A stretch of 6,216 bases of DNA, from the NCBI GenBank assembly GCA_947176455.1, contig CAMWQQ010000092.1:1-6216 (forward strand). Reading direction: 5' to 3'. Positions 5,705 through 6,216 of the stretch are shown here, piece by piece (position 1 is the first letter of the stretch; each line of letters begins with the position of its first letter). Source of the DNA: an uncultured Odoribacter sp. (GTDB lineage Bacteria; Bacteroidota; Bacteroidia; Bacteroidales; Marinifilaceae). A program made the translations under genes and the position numbers. Below the pieces are notes generated by a model that made no database searches, was not told where the DNA came from, and worked only from the letters and a program-made list of their open reading frames with translations.

Positions 5705-6216
5705 ATGATGAAAGAAATTTTTGATATACGCCGCTTTGGGGCTTTGGCGTGGAAGTTCTACCGGGAGAATGCGAAAACCATATTGATTTTTCTCGGTGTG
5801 ATGATTGTCGTGACGTTTGTCGTCGAATGTGGCTTTAATCCGTTCAAAACCGAATACAAGGCATTGGACGGGGTATATGACGAGGCAAGGTATCTCGGGA
5901 ATTTTGCCGGAAAGTTTGCGGGGATGTTCTGGGGGCTCTTGGGACTGTTTTCCATATTTGTTGCCGGCTATTCCTTCAAGGAGGTGATGTCCAAGAAAAA
6001 ATCCAGCAGTGCCTTGTTGCTTCCGGCTTCTTCGTTTGAAAAAATGTTGCTGGCGACCTTGAATGCGACGGTCGTGGTCGTGTTGCTCCATTTGGCGGTG
6101 TTTTATGGTACGGCGAATATCGCCTGTTCCTTTAAATACGGGGCATACAAGCAGTCGTCGGTGGAGAGTTTTACCATTTCGTGGGTTGGGCACAAAGTGC
6201 CCGTGCTGAAAGAGGG
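5705..6216 (+). CDS. ABC-2-type transporter permease, N-terminal part (3' end outside window)
   Basis: From the ATG at 5705 (a second follows at 5708) the frame is open to the right edge, giving 170 residues and no stop. Three hydrophobic segments are clear: TILIFLGVMIVVTFVVEC (25-42), MFWGLLGLFSIFVAGYSF (74-91) and a third at about 115-135 rich in valine and leucine. Between the second and third lies a basic stretch MSKKKSSSALLLPASSFEKML (95-115); an LPASxxEK-like motif here is something I associate with Bacteroidales membrane proteins of ABC-2 exporter operons. The loop 43-73 is polar and probably periplasmic. It lies 21 nt after the ATPase gene on the same strand, so the two very likely make one transporter. 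A long open frame on the opposite strand is a shadow. More membrane segments are expected beyond the window; the substrate cannot be told. Confidence 0.85.
   Translation, partial: MMKEIFDIRRFGALAWKFYRENAKTILIFLGVMIVVTFVVECGFNPFKTEYKALDGVYDEARYLGNFAGKFAGMFWGLLGLFSIFVAGYSFKEVMSKKKSSSALLLPASSFEKMLLATLNATVVVVLLHLAVFYGTANIACSFKYGAYKQSSVESFTISWVGHKVPVLKE

Noticed and set aside
5693..6193. Open frame of about 166 codons on the minus strand opposite the permease
   Set aside because: It is basic and low in hydrophobic residues with no motif. The plus strand encodes three clear membrane segments and continues the ATPase operon.
1..6216. CRISPR arrays, tRNA/rRNA genes, insertion sequences, prophage or defence genes
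   Set aside because: I saw no regular direct repeats, cloverleaf-like segments, transposase motifs or phage or defence domains on either strand.

Overview
This window looks like a piece of a Bacteroidota chromosome, most likely order Bacteroidales. Three things point there. Four places fit the Bacteroidota sigma-ABfr promoter (TTTG, about 20 nt, TAnnTTTG). The start codons are preceded by A/T-rich sequence instead of Shine-Dalgarno sites. The proteins (RecD-like helicase, GreA, HIT protein, LPAS-type ABC-2 permease) match what I recall of Bacteroidales families. I cannot name a genus. Both edges cut through genes.

Layout. 1-1110 (+) is the C-terminal part of an SF1B RecD-like helicase. It converges on a phospho-sugar mutase at 1168-2910 (-), and a strong hairpin at 1115-1142 lies between them. 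Upstream of the mutase is ribosomal protein L19 (rplS, 3076-3429, -), with its own terminator, promoter and a foldable leader. A 334-bp divergent region separates rplS from greA (3764-4243, +). It holds two outward-facing promoter candidates and, on the greA side, two tandem terminator-like hairpins. A HIT-family hydrolase (4288-4683, +) follows greA and ends in a terminator. A near-perfect promoter with a 10+10 bp palindrome then leads into an ABC transporter operon: the ATPase at 4850-5683 and the start of an ABC-2-type permease from 5705 to the right edge.

How it works together. Most of the window is housekeeping: DNA unwinding, glucose-1-P/glucose-6-P interconversion, ribosome assembly, rescue of stalled RNA polymerase and nucleotide hydrolysis. 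The ATPase and permease form an exporter-like pair, probably controlled through the palindrome by a regulator not encoded in the visible part. I found no mobile element, CRISPR array, tRNA or rRNA, and no clearly new multi-gene system. The best leads are regulatory: the greA leader with its two terminator-like hairpins, the palindromic operator of the ABC operon, and the rplS leader fold.
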